Assembly: GCF_028816475.1 (NCBI RefSeq)
Contig: NZ_CP118247.1
Coordinates: forward strand, 2,286,001 to 2,350,000
Reading direction: 5' to 3'
From: Devosia rhodophyticola
GTDB lineage: Bacteria; Pseudomonadota; Alphaproteobacteria; Rhizobiales; Devosiaceae
Length of the DNA: 64,000 bases
Below are positions 55,061-63,517 of this stretch, piece after piece. The notes below the pieces were generated by a model, which was given only the letters and a program-made list of their open reading frames with translations, was not told the DNA's origin and made no database searches. Every line of letters begins with the position of its first letter. Positions within the stretch are counted from its first letter, which is position 1. The position numbers and the translations under genes are program-made.

Positions 55061-55635
55061 GGCGTCCGGGCATATTTCCATGGATGACGTTGGGCACGTT
55101 CGCCGCGACGGCAGTGTTTGCCGCGCTGCAATATGCGGTACCGGAACTCGCTCCTGCCTTTCAGCGCGAACCAAGCATGTTGAGCGAGGGCGAAATATGG
55201 CGGTTCATTACGGCCTTACTGGTACAGGTCGATGGATTGGGCCAGATCGCCTTGAACCTGGTCGCCCTGATGGTGGCCGGATTATACGTTGAGCGACACT
55301 ATTCTCGGTTCTTGTGGGCGCTTGCCTATGTAGGTGGCGGGTTGATTGGGGAAACTGCCGGAATATTTTGGGAACCGGTCGGCGGCGGAAATTCAGTTGC
55401 TGTACTCGGACTGGTCGGCCTTGGTCTGGTTCATCTTTGGCGCGCAGCATCGCCAATGCCCGCGCGCCGGTTTTGGCCAATTATTGGATCGATGCTGGCG
55501 GTGTGGTTGACCGCCATTCACAATATTCACGGTCCGTCGTTGTTATTCGGCTTGATCCTGGGTGCAGGCCAGTACAGGCGCACCGCTCAGGACAAAGGTT
55601 CGAATGATAGATTTTCGTCGCGCCACGGAGGCTAA
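55057..55635 (+). CDS. Rhomboid-like membrane protein
   Basis: Six-helix membrane protein of 192 residues related to rhomboid intramembrane proteases. It has the [10 protein letters not shown] helix 2 region, [20 protein letters not shown], a serine in [11 protein letters not shown] at the place of the catalytic Gly-x-Ser, and [15 protein letters not shown] at the place of the catalytic histidine. Both residues are thus present, though the Gly-Asn-Ser-Val context differs from the usual Gly-Ala-Ser-Gly, so activity is uncertain. It begins inside the ruvB stop (ATGA) and precedes ybgC by five bases: co-transcribed with ruvCAB and ybgC. Confidence 0.72.
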   Translation: MRRPGIFPWMTLGTFAATAVFAALQYAVPELAPAFQREPSMLSEGEIWRFITALLVQVDGLGQIALNLVALMVAGLYVERHYSRFLWALAYVGGGLIGETAGIFWEPVGGGNSVAVLGLVGLGLVHLWRAASPMPARRFWPIIGSMLAVWLTAIHNIHGPSLLFGLILGAGQYRRTAQDKGSNDRFSSRHGG

Positions 55636-55640
55636 ACGGC

Positions 55641-56051
55641 ATGGCCGATTCGGCAACTTATAGTTTTCCGGTGCGCGTCTACTATGAAGACACCGACTTT
55701 TCGGGGAATGTTTATCACGCCGCCTATCTGAAGTTTTTTGAACGCGGGCGGACAGAGTTCTTGCGCGACGTTGGTATTCACCATTTTGAGTTGGCGGTAC
55801 AAGGCCTGGCGTTTGCAGTGTGCTCCATGCAAATCGAATTTCTGCGCACCGCCCACATCGATGACTTGTTGACAGTAACTACTGAGGTGAACGCGATTAC
55901 CGGCGCTCGTCTGGTGTTGAGGCAACAGATTTTGCGCGCGGATACAGTCCTGACTGAGGCAGAGGTTGTTGTTGCCTCGATCCGAATGAGCGGGGGCGTC
56001 GCTCGAATGCCCAAGCAACTGCTTGCTCTTCTAAGAAGCGACAAACCATAA
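55641..56051 (+). CDS. ybgC: Tol-Pal system-associated acyl-CoA thioesterase YbgC
   Basis: Hot-dog-fold thioesterase of 136 residues. Family motif VYYEDTDFSGNVYHAAYLKF holds the catalytic aspartate, followed by FERGRTEFLRDVGIHHFEL. It acts on acyl-CoA or acyl carrier protein in the cytoplasm and is traditionally linked to tol-pal by position. Here the CHRD gene on the opposite strand separates it from tolQ, so it is transcribed with ruvCAB and not with tolQ. Confidence 0.93.
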   Translation: MADSATYSFPVRVYYEDTDFSGNVYHAAYLKFFERGRTEFLRDVGIHHFELAVQGLAFAVCSMQIEFLRTAHIDDLLTVTTEVNAITGARLVLRQQILRADTVLTEAEVVVASIRMSGGVARMPKQLLALLRSDKP

Positions 56052-56053
56052 AA

Positions 56054-56074
56054 AGGGACCACCAGGTGGCCCCT
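56054..56074 (-). terminator. Probable terminator for the CHRD gene
   Basis: On the minus strand AGGGGCCACC and GGTGGTCCC pair across a very short loop, followed by TTTTT, about 24 bases after the CHRD stop. It also lies just after ybgC on the other strand, where it lacks a T-tract. Confidence 0.6.
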
Positions 56075-56097
56075 CATTGAAATGATATTTGACTGCG

Positions 56098-56541
56098 CTA
56101 CATGGCGCTGGCTGGCTTGACCTGCCCACGAAGTTCACCGCCCTGGTTGGCTGCGGTGTGGATGTTGAAATACCATTTTCCGTCCTGAAGTTGGCTTACC
56201 TGATCTTCGGTCAGGGTTGCTTCGCCTTTGATTGGACTGGCAAGATCACCTTCGACCGGGACGACCGGGTCGGCATTTTCACCTTCAGCGGCCGGGCCGT
56301 GGAAGTGCGCGGCAGTCGCGTCCCCAGTCAGCCCCTCATAGCTCGCGGTCCATGTAAATTTCATCGTGTCGGTATCGTATGTGGCTTCAAGTTTGCCCGA
56401 GCCAGTGGCGTCGTTTGGCGGCACTTCGGCCTGGCCCGAAAGGTCGGCACTCATATTGAGCACCTCGGCAAAGGCAGGTGTTGCGGCAAACATCAAGCTG
56501 GCTGCGGTGACTGTGGCAATGGTTGCGGATCTGATTGTCAT
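56098..56541 (-). CDS. CHRD domain exported protein
   Basis: Exported protein of 147 residues with a signal peptide (MTIRSATIATVTAASLMFAA, cleavage after AFA) and a single CHRD domain: LSGQAEVPPNDATGSGKLEA, YEGLTGDATAAHFHGPAAEG, and WYFNIHTAANQGGELRGQV, the diagnostic chordin-repeat motif. CHRD domains in bacteria are of unknown function, probably extracytoplasmic beta-sandwiches. I use the internal ATG with the signal peptide; the open frame extends 73 codons upstream without support. It is inserted, in reverse, between ybgC and tolQ. Confidence 0.9.
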   Translation of the reverse strand: MTIRSATIATVTAASLMFAATPAFAEVLNMSADLSGQAEVPPNDATGSGKLEATYDTDTMKFTWTASYEGLTGDATAAHFHGPAAEGENADPVVPVEGDLASPIKGEATLTEDQVSQLQDGKWYFNIHTAANQGGELRGQVKPASAM

Positions 56542-56786
56542 TTGGGTTTCTCCCGAGTTGCCAGCGAACTGGCTGGCAGGCAACAAACGAGGGGCGTCGG
56601 CAGGAGTTCCTTCACAAGTTGTTTGATCGACCCGGACGTGAGCCTTTGTTAACCAATCCTTGACCATAATTGCGGCAAAGGGACAAATGCTGGAGCTCTG
56701 CACCGCCAACAACCGGATTTCTGGGCAATTTCTCTTAAATTTGACAAATTTCGACCTCATCGCAACTGCGTAAGGGGTCGGTCACT

Positions 56787-57524
56787 ATGGACCGGGCCAA
56801 AAAGGATCACTTCATGGAAGCCATGGATGCTGTAGGAGCTGTTGCTCCACACGTCGACTTTTCAATCTGGGGCTTGTTCTGGTCGGCAGACTGGGTGGTC
56901 AAGTGCGTCATGTTGGGGCTGCTGGGTGCCTCGATCTGGTGCTGGGCCATCATTATCGACAAGACGCTTCACTACCGACGTGCGGCCAGCGAGATGAACC
57001 GCTTTGAGAGGCAGTTCTGGTCTGGACAATCGCTGGAAGAGTTGTACCAGGCGCAGTCTGAGCGCGTCTCGGGTGGTCTGGGCGCCGTATTTGTTGCAGC
57101 GATGAAGGAATGGAAGCGCAGTCATGAACAAAACGCTTCGTCCTACGTGGGTATGCAGCAACGGCTCGATAAGGTGCTCGACGTCGCCATTGCGCGTGAG
57201 AGCGAAAACCTTGAGAAGCGCCTGACGTTTTTGGCGACCGTTGGTTCAGCTGGCCCATTCATCGGGCTGTTCGGCACCGTATGGGGGATCATGAATGCGT
57301 TTACGGCGATTGCTGCTTCATCAAGCACCAATCTTGCGGTTGTGGCCGCGCCTATCGCTGAAGCACTATTTGCTACAGCCATCGGGCTGGTTGCTGCTAT
57401 TCCGGCGGTTATTGCCTACAATAAGCTATCATCTGATGCGGGCAAGATGATTGGACGGCTTGAAGGTTTTGCCGATGAATTTTCGACGATCTTAAGCCGC
57501 CAACTCGAAGCTCGGGGTAAATAA
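56787..57524 (+). CDS. tolQ: Tol-Pal system proton channel protein TolQ
   Basis: Inner-membrane protein of 245 residues in the TolQ-TolR proton motor. Three helices are visible (WVVKCVMLGLLGASIWCWAI; LATVGSAGPFIGLFGTVWGI; AEALFATAIGLVAAIPAVIA) and the core motif GPFIGLFGTVWGIMNAF. A second ATG 27 bases downstream has a better AAGGA ribosome site and may be the true start. The upstream 245-base spacer, shared with the divergent CHRD gene, holds TTGACA at 56741 and TTAACCAATCCTTGA at 56649, neither convincing. Confidence 0.95.
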   Translation: MDRAKKDHFMEAMDAVGAVAPHVDFSIWGLFWSADWVVKCVMLGLLGASIWCWAIIIDKTLHYRRAASEMNRFERQFWSGQSLEELYQAQSERVSGGLGAVFVAAMKEWKRSHEQNASSYVGMQQRLDKVLDVAIARESENLEKRLTFLATVGSAGPFIGLFGTVWGIMNAFTAIAASSSTNLAVVAAPIAEALFATAIGLVAAIPAVIAYNKLSSDAGKMIGRLEGFADEFSTILSRQLEARGK

Positions 57525-57526
57525 TC

Positions 57527-57976
57527 ATGGGCATGGGTGCAGCGGGAGGCCGTCGCGGGGGCGGAAGGCGCAGTAGGCGCGGTCGGCACGGCGGTGTGAT
57601 GAGCGAGATCAACGTGACGCCGCTTGTGGACGTGATGCTGGTGCTGCTAATTGTTTTCATGGTGGCAGCGCCGATGATGACGGCGGGCGTCCCTATTGAT
57701 CTGCCACAATCGGCGGCCAAGGACATCAATAGCGAAACTCAGCCCATCACAGTTTCAGTAACACCCGACGGTGCGATTTTTGTCGGCGAGAAACAAGTTG
57801 CGGAAGACGATCTGGTATCCACGTTGAACACGCAATCAGCGAACGGCACTGAATCGCGGATATTCCTGCGCGGCGATACCACAGCCAATTATGGCTCGGT
57901 GATGAAGGTCATGGGTCTGTTGTCGGCGGCCGGCTATTCCAAGATCGGGTTGATCACGGAACAGGCTTCGAGGTAG
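57527..57976 (+). CDS. tolR: Tol-Pal system protein TolR
   Basis: Biopolymer-transport protein of the ExbD/TolR family, 149 residues. A Gly/Arg-rich cytoplasmic start precedes EINVTPLVDVMLVLLIVFMV, the membrane helix with the essential aspartate, and a periplasmic domain ends AAGYSKIGLITEQAS. The basic tract GGRRGGGRRSRRGRHGG is unusually Arg-rich. It starts two bases after the tolQ stop and is followed by tolA after seven bases. Confidence 0.95.
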   Translation: MGMGAAGGRRGGGRRSRRGRHGGVMSEINVTPLVDVMLVLLIVFMVAAPMMTAGVPIDLPQSAAKDINSETQPITVSVTPDGAIFVGEKQVAEDDLVSTLNTQSANGTESRIFLRGDTTANYGSVMKVMGLLSAAGYSKIGLITEQASR

Positions 57977-57983
57977 GCCGAGC

Positions 57984-59150
57984 ATGCGCACCGGCCTGGC
58001 TGCATCGGCATTTGCCCATATCGCCTTGTTGACCATCGGCTTGATCAGCCTGGGGGCCAGCAAGCTTGACCCGGTGGTCGTTGATTCCATTTCGGTGGAC
58101 CTTGTATCCATCTCTGATGTTTCCAACATCCGCGCCGGTTCACTTGAGAGCGAAATTGTTAACACCGACACCCCCTCGACAGTCACGGATGACAAACCGG
58201 CAGATCTAGCGCAGCCGACAGGGAATACGGAAAAAGATCAGGTTCAACCAACGCCCGCCGATACGCCGACTCCTGCACCCGTAACCAAGACGGCGCCAGC
58301 ACCAGCGACGCGACCTGAACCGACTCCCGAGCCTGACCCCGAGCCTGCCCCGGCACCCGAACCGGCGCCTGCGCCAGAGCCAGGGCCCGTGCCTACGCTG
58401 CCAGAACCGGCGCCCACACCGGAGCCTACGCCAGAACCCGCGCCCGCACCGGAGCCAGCACCGGAACCTGAGCCGGTATTGGCGAGCGAGCAAAACGCAC
58501 CGGCCGCCGTTGCGCCGGTGCCGGTTTCGCGTCCCATATCGCTTGATCAAAAGCGGGCTGACTATAAAAAGCAGCAGGCGGCGGCGGTTGCCGAGGCCAA
58601 GAAGCGAGCCGAAGAAGAGGCCAGGAAACTGGCGGAAGTCAAAGCTGCCGAAGAGAAAAAGGTGGCAGTGGCCGCCGCAGCGGAAAAAGCAAAACAGGAA
58701 CGCGAGGCAACCACACAGTTGGATGCATCGTTGGCTGATGATATTTCGGCCATTATCAACAGGGATAATTCAACAGGCGCCACCACCGGGCAAGGTGGAG
58801 ATCCTACGCTGGGCAAGCAATCTGGCCGGTCTGCGACATTGACACGATCTGAATTGGATGGATTGTCCGCTGCGATGAAACAATGCTTCTTCCCACCGGT
58901 CGGGGCCGCCGACGAAGGAGCGTCGGCAGTTGTCGAAGTAAAATTTACGCCCAATGGTATGGTACAGGGTCAACCGAGGATTATATCGGTGACCGGCCCC
59001 ATCATGGGTGCCGCAACCGGGAGTGCTGCCGTGCGCGCTGTGCTTCGGTGCGGCGAAAATGGGTACACCATGCTGCCGCCCGAAAAGTACGAGGGCGATG
59101 CGGGCTGGAACACAGTACGCGTCAACTTTGACGCCAGAGAACAATCGTGA
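57984..59150 (+). CDS. tolA: Tol-Pal system protein TolA
   Basis: Energy-transducing protein spanning from inner membrane to periplasm, 388 residues. An N-terminal helix (AASAFAHIALLTIGLISLGA) is followed by a Pro/Glu-rich linker of about 70 residues with PEP- and PAPEP-type repeats, then a charged coiled coil (residues about 185-245, Ala/Lys/Glu-rich) and a C-terminal domain with the conserved CFFPP motif and GQPRIISVTGP. The linker is long and nearly pure Pro-Glu-Ala-Thr, so it depends on EF-P-assisted translation, by inference. Confidence 0.92.
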   Translation: MRTGLAASAFAHIALLTIGLISLGASKLDPVVVDSISVDLVSISDVSNIRAGSLESEIVNTDTPSTVTDDKPADLAQPTGNTEKDQVQPTPADTPTPAPVTKTAPAPATRPEPTPEPDPEPAPAPEPAPAPEPGPVPTLPEPAPTPEPTPEPAPAPEPAPEPEPVLASEQNAPAAVAPVPVSRPISLDQKRADYKKQQAAAVAEAKKRAEEEARKLAEVKAAEEKKVAVAAAAEKAKQEREATTQLDASLADDISAIINRDNSTGATTGQGGDPTLGKQSGRSATLTRSELDGLSAAMKQCFFPPVGAADEGASAVVEVKFTPNGMVQGQPRIISVTGPIMGAATGSAAVRAVLRCGENGYTMLPPEKYEGDAGWNTVRVNFDAREQS

Positions 59151-59178
59151 TTGCCCGGCGCAATGACACCGAAAACCG

Positions 59179-60501
59179 ATGGATGAAACGATGATGTTAT
59201 TCAACCGCCGTACTGCATTGAAGCTTGGATTGGCAACCGGGGCGACGCTTGCCGCGAGCCGCGCTGCGTCGGCGCTGGTCGAGGTCAATGTGAGCGGTGG
59301 AAATTTTCAGCCGCTGCCCATCGCCATTCCCGATTTTGCTTCATCGGACCCGGCGTTCGGGCAGGAAATTGCTGGTATCGTGCGCAACAATCTGCAGCGG
59401 AGCGGGTTATTTTTGCCGCTCGATCCGGCCTCGCTCCCCATTCAAGTCGGTGACGTTGCGGCAACGCCGGACTTTAATAGCTGGCGCCAGATCAATGTTG
59501 ACGCGCTGGTGATGGGACAGGTGGAGCGCGGCGGGCAGATCCAGTCCTCGGTGCGGGTCTGGGATACCCAACAGGCAGCCCAGGTTGTTGGCAAGCAATA
59601 TAGTACTGACCCCAATAGTTCGCGTCGCGTCGCGCACATTATATCCGACGCGATTTATGAATCGTTGGCTGGCGGTTCGGGTTATTTTGATACGCGTGTG
59701 GTTTATGTGTCCGAGAGCGGCCCCAAGGCCAACCGGGTAAAACGGCTGGCGATCATGGATCAGGATGGGGCCAATTCCCAATATCTGACCGAAGGGCGTA
59801 CGCTGGCTTTGACGCCGCGTTTTTCGCCGAACAATGATCTGGTCACCTATATGAATTTTGACGACGGCAATCCGCAGGTCTATCTGCTGCAATTGTCGAC
59901 CGGGCAGCAACGGCGGCTGGGTTCGTTCGGTGCGATGACATTTGCGCCCCGGTTCTCGCCCGATGGGGGACGGATCGCGTTCTCGGTCGAGGCCAGTGGG
60001 GCGACCAATATCTATTCAATCGCGGTGGCCGGTGGCCAACCAACTCAGCTGACTAGCGGCGGGGCCATTGACACTGGACCAAGCTATTCGCCTGACGGCA
60101 GTCGCATCATCTTTGAAAGTGATCGCGGCGGCTCACCCCAACTGTACATGATGGCCGCAGGCGGCGGACAAGCGCAACGGATCAGTTTTGGTGAGGGGAG
60201 TTATTCAACGCCCGTTTGGGCGCCCAAGGGCGATCTAATCGCCTTTACCCGGCAATCAGGTGGGCAGTTCAGCATTGGAATCATGAACCCGGACGGATCT
60301 GGGGAGCGACTGCTTTACACCAGCTTTCATGCCGAGGGGCCGAGTTGGGCACCCAATGGGCGGGTAATCATGTTCTTCCAGGATCCGGGCGGCAATGATG
60401 GTCCGCGCCTCAAATCTGTGGATATCTGGGGCCGGAATGTACTCACGATCCCGACGGAAACCTTTGCCTCAGATCCTGCATGGTCAGGTTTGCGGGCGTA
60501 A
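59179..60501 (+). CDS. tolB: Tol-Pal system protein TolB with a Tat-like signal
   Basis: Periplasmic beta-propeller protein of 440 residues that links TolA and Pal. The N-terminal domain ([30 protein letters not shown]) and the propeller repeats ([40 protein letters not shown]) are standard. The signal peptide reads [20 protein letters not shown] with cleavage after ASA: twin arginines in a Tat-like context rather than the plain Sec signal of E. coli TolB. Three ATG starts are possible, at 59179, 59191 and 59194; all keep the twin arginines. Confidence 0.95.
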   Translation: MDETMMLFNRRTALKLGLATGATLAASRAASALVEVNVSGGNFQPLPIAIPDFASSDPAFGQEIAGIVRNNLQRSGLFLPLDPASLPIQVGDVAATPDFNSWRQINVDALVMGQVERGGQIQSSVRVWDTQQAAQVVGKQYSTDPNSSRRVAHIISDAIYESLAGGSGYFDTRVVYVSESGPKANRVKRLAIMDQDGANSQYLTEGRTLALTPRFSPNNDLVTYMNFDDGNPQVYLLQLSTGQQRRLGSFGAMTFAPRFSPDGGRIAFSVEASGATNIYSIAVAGGQPTQLTSGGAIDTGPSYSPDGSRIIFESDRGGSPQLYMMAAGGGQAQRISFGEGSYSTPVWAPKGDLIAFTRQSGGQFSIGIMNPDGSGERLLYTSFHAEGPSWAPNGRVIMFFQDPGGNDGPRLKSVDIWGRNVLTIPTETFASDPAWSGLRA

Positions 60502-60693
60502 AGGCTTGAGGTTCTTAACCTTATTGCATTGGCGCGGTAGGCGCGTGGCGGAATTGCAACAGTGGGGAAGTGCCTTGATTTCTGCCACATTCACGCCGGA
60601 ATAGGTATTGATTAACCACGCTGAAAAACCCGCTCTTAATATTAGCACGGTAAATGTGGTGCTTAAGAAATTCGTCTTCAGGAGCTAAACCGG

Positions 60694-61179
60694 ATGCCTA
60701 CGCTAGCCCCCATCAATCTTGGCCTTCGCGCACTTGCGATGGTTGTCCTACTCGTCGCAGTCGCGGCGTGTTCGCGCACCCCGGCCACCGGTGTGGGCAA
60801 TCTTGGTCCGGGCGGCGGCGCGCCCGGTAGTCAGCAGGAATTTCTGGTCTCCGTCGGCGACCGGGTATTTTTTGAAACTGATTCGTCTTCCTTGACCTCG
60901 ACGGCAACGGCGACGCTGGACAAGCAGGCAGCATGGCTCAACCAGTATGGCAACTATCGCATTCTGATCGAGGGCCATGCCGACGAACGCGGTACGCGCG
61001 AATATAACATTGCCCTTGGCGCCCGCCGTGCTTCGGTTGTGGTCAATTATCTTGTGTCGCGTGGCGTCAGCGCCCAGCGCATCACCTCGAAATCGTTCGG
61101 CAAGGAACGACCCGTGGCTATCTGTAACGACATCTCCTGTTGGAGCCAGAACCGTCGTGCGGTGACCGTGGTACAATAA
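60694..61179 (+). CDS. pal: Peptidoglycan-associated lipoprotein Pal
   Basis: Outer-membrane lipoprotein of 161 residues that binds peptidoglycan. The lipobox VAAC places the lipidated cysteine at residue 26; a short Gly-rich linker follows; then the OmpA-like domain: DRVFFETDSSSLTSTATATL, ILIEGHADERGTREYNIALG and SVVVNYLVSRGVSAQRI. AGGAG precedes the ATG. It is separated from tolB by 192 bases, so it may also have its own promoter; the spacer contains TTAA-rich stretches but no clear -35/-10 pair. A strong terminator follows. Confidence 0.96.
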   Translation: MPTLAPINLGLRALAMVVLLVAVAACSRTPATGVGNLGPGGGAPGSQQEFLVSVGDRVFFETDSSSLTSTATATLDKQAAWLNQYGNYRILIEGHADERGTREYNIALGARRASVVVNYLVSRGVSAQRITSKSFGKERPVAICNDISCWSQNRRAVTVVQ

Positions 61180-61232
61180 CCTGGAAGGCCCAAGAGGCCA
61201 GACAGAGCGAACCAGTGCAAACTGGAGGCAAG

Positions 61233-61268
61233 AGCGCCGGGTACCCGAAAAGGTCCCGGCGCTTCTTT
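61233..61268 (+). terminator. Intrinsic terminator after pal
   Basis: AGCGCCGGG and CCCGGCGCT form a perfect nine-pair stem around 13 bases (with inner ACC-GGT pairing), followed by TCTTTTT. It ends the tolQRAB-pal unit and separates it from cpoB. Confidence 0.85.
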
Positions 61269-61349
61269 TTGACCAAAATTCGGCTGTAATGAGCGCGCAA
61301 TAGCGGTAAAACCCACCTAGGTTCAGCCGCAGCACAATGGAGTTACAAG

Positions 61350-62351
61350 GTGAAATTATCCATGATCCGACCTAAGGGCCGAATCAGAGTCGCACTTTCG
61401 GCATTGCTCTTGCTGGGTGCGGCAAACTCGGCCTCGGCCACGACCCAGTCCAACCTGTTGCCCCCGGGTAATGTTGGCCAGCGGGTGCTCAGCGACGCGG
61501 TGCCGACCAGAATTCTTGTGGCCCAGACGCAGGAAGAAGCACAGCTGGCGTTGCGCATCCAGCAGCTTGAAGAGCAGTTGAGGACGCTTAATGGTCAAGT
61601 GGACGGGTTGACCTTCCAACTCACCCAGATGCAGACGCTGATTGATCGCATGCGGCAGGACAATGAAGGGCGATTTCAAGCGCTTGAAGGCGGTGCTGGG
61701 GGAAAAAATGATGCGGCGACCCAATCGGAGGGCGTGACGCCCGACGGGGTGTTGCCGCAGGACCCGAGCAATGTGCCGATGACTGATATTCCCGAGCAGG
61801 GCGTGGTTCCATTGCCAGGGGAGGCCGAGGTCGATCCCACGTTTACCGATGGCGCCGGCGCGCCAACGGATGACATCGGCGCCTCGGGCGATCCGCTTGT
61901 CGGAACAGGGGCGCCGCTTGATCTCAATTATACCCCTGGTCAAGTCAACACCGACAATGCTGACGCGGACGCCCAATATCAGGCGGGCTATGAGGCCATA
62001 TTGCGCGGCGACTATCTGTTCGCCGAGGATCAGTTCTCTCAATATATCCAGCTTTATCCCGACAGCCCGCAATATTCGGATGCGGCAAACTGGCTGGGTG
62101 AGGCGCTTTTGCAGCGCGGGGCCTATGATGAGGCGGCTGATGTTCTTTTGACGGCGTTCCAGAAAAGGCCGGATTCGCCACGTGCGCCAGATTTGCTGTT
62201 GCGTCTGGGTATGTCCCTTTCGGGGGCGGGCGAACGCGATACGGCTTGCCGTACGCTGGCCGAGATTGACAAACGTTATACAGATTTGACTCCGGCGTTT
62301 GCAACGCGACTACAGCAGGAACAGGCCAAGGCCCAATGTCCCCCAGCCTGA
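61350..62351 (+). CDS. cpoB: Tol-Pal system cell-division coordinator CpoB (YbgF)
   Basis: Periplasmic TPR protein of 333 residues that, in E. coli, coordinates Tol with peptidoglycan synthesis at the septum. An N-terminal signal peptide (cleavage near ANSASA) is followed by a coiled coil (AQLALRIQQLEEQLRTLNGQ), a Gly/Pro-rich linker and TPR repeats from about residue 210 (GYEAILRGDYLFAEDQFSQY, YDEAADVLLTAFQKRPDSPR). The GTG start is supported by GGAG about eight bases upstream; an ATG 12 bases downstream is the alternative. It overlaps tilS by 16 bases. Confidence 0.92.
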   Translation: MKLSMIRPKGRIRVALSALLLLGAANSASATTQSNLLPPGNVGQRVLSDAVPTRILVAQTQEEAQLALRIQQLEEQLRTLNGQVDGLTFQLTQMQTLIDRMRQDNEGRFQALEGGAGGKNDAATQSEGVTPDGVLPQDPSNVPMTDIPEQGVVPLPGEAEVDPTFTDGAGAPTDDIGASGDPLVGTGAPLDLNYTPGQVNTDNADADAQYQAGYEAILRGDYLFAEDQFSQYIQLYPDSPQYSDAANWLGEALLQRGAYDEAADVLLTAFQKRPDSPRAPDLLLRLGMSLSGAGERDTACRTLAEIDKRYTDLTPAFATRLQQEQAKAQCPPA

Positions 62352-63373
62352 CGCTACTCGACAACCTGACTTTGCTCGACCGGCTATTTAGGCCGGTCGA
62401 TGTTTACGACCGGGTCGGCCTGGCAGTGTCTGGCGGCGCCGATAGTCTGGCGTTGATGGTGCTTGCTCATCGCTGGGCGGTACGCGCGAGAGTTGAGCTT
62501 GTGGTCTATTCAGTCGACCACGGGTTACGCCCCGAAGCGCGCGATGAGGTGGCCGCAGTTCTTGCGGTTGCTGCCGAACTGGGGCTGAAGGCGCGGGCGC
62601 TGGTTTGGTCGTCACCTCATCCCACCAGTGGCATTCAGGAGGCTGCTCGCAACGCACGCTATGGCTTGATTGGTGCGGCGATGGCTGATGGCGGGGTTGG
62701 CATTTTGCTGACCGCCCATCACCGGCAGGATCAAGCCGAAACTGTCTTGATGCGTTTGGCGCACGGCAGCGGCGTTGCTGGACTGGCTGGCATGACGCCA
62801 TTGTCCAATGTTGGTGGAGTGCCGATCTTCCGACCGTTGCTTGATATTGATCGAGAGGATTTGCGCGCAATTGTCGCTGCTGTTGGATTGGTGCCGTTTG
62901 AGGACCCATCGAATCAGGACACCCGTTACGAGCGGGTACGTTGGCGCAATCTGCTACCTCAATTGGACGAACTCGGACTGGACGCCCGTCGGTTGGGGGA
63001 ATTTGCCCAACGAATGGGGCAGACGCGGGACGCGCTGGCGTCGGCCGCTGAGACTGCCGTTCAAGTGGTTGTGACGAGCCGAACAAGCGAAGAGGCCACC
63101 ATTGACCGAATTGGGTTTGCACGATTGCCGCGAGCGGTCGCCGTGGTGATGCTGTCGCGGCTGTTGGCTGAAATTGGTTCGGGTAAAAAGTCGCGGGTGA
63201 TTAGCAGTGTTGAAGCACTCTATCTGGCGTTAGTGTCCGATCAGAAATTTGGAGGGCAAACGCTTCATGGCTGCATGGTACGCCGACAGAAGCGAACGAT
63301 TACTATTGGGCCCGAAGTGGGGCGGCGGGGGCAATTAGCATCACAATTGGTGGTGGAACCAAACAAATCGTGA
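62336..63373 (+). CDS. tilS: tRNA(Ile)-lysidine synthetase
   Basis: Modifies the CAU anticodon of tRNA-Ile by adding lysine to C34, changing it to read AUA. The 345-residue protein has the PP-loop SGGADS at residues 32-37 in VGLAVSGGADSLALMVLAHR, then SVDHGLRPEARDEVAAV, AARNARYGLI, TAHHRQDQAETVLMRLAHGS and GMTPLSNVGGVPIFRPLLDI. These are all diagnostic of TilS. It overlaps the end of cpoB and precedes ftsH, the standard order. Shorter than E. coli TilS, as in many Alphaproteobacteria. Confidence 0.94.
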   Translation: MSPSLTLLDNLTLLDRLFRPVDVYDRVGLAVSGGADSLALMVLAHRWAVRARVELVVYSVDHGLRPEARDEVAAVLAVAAELGLKARALVWSSPHPTSGIQEAARNARYGLIGAAMADGGVGILLTAHHRQDQAETVLMRLAHGSGVAGLAGMTPLSNVGGVPIFRPLLDIDREDLRAIVAAVGLVPFEDPSNQDTRYERVRWRNLLPQLDELGLDARRLGEFAQRMGQTRDALASAAETAVQVVVTSRTSEEATIDRIGFARLPRAVAVVMLSRLLAEIGSGKKSRVISSVEALYLALVSDQKFGGQTLHGCMVRRQKRTITIGPEVGRRGQLASQLVVEPNKS

Positions 63374-63517
63374 TGTGGTATTAACCCAATAGTGTCAAAG
63401 GCACTGGACGAAACGCGCAAAGGGCCGCAGGGCTTGCCCTTGTAACGCTCTTAGCGGGCACATACATTGCCCACAGACACCGGCCGAGGACGCGCCGGCC
63501 ATCCGGGACAGGAATTG

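Noticed and set aside
56649..56663. TTAACCAATCCTTGA as a CtrA box upstream of tolQ and the CHRD gene
   Set aside because: One mismatch in the second half-site. Single-mismatch sites are common in AT-rich spacers.
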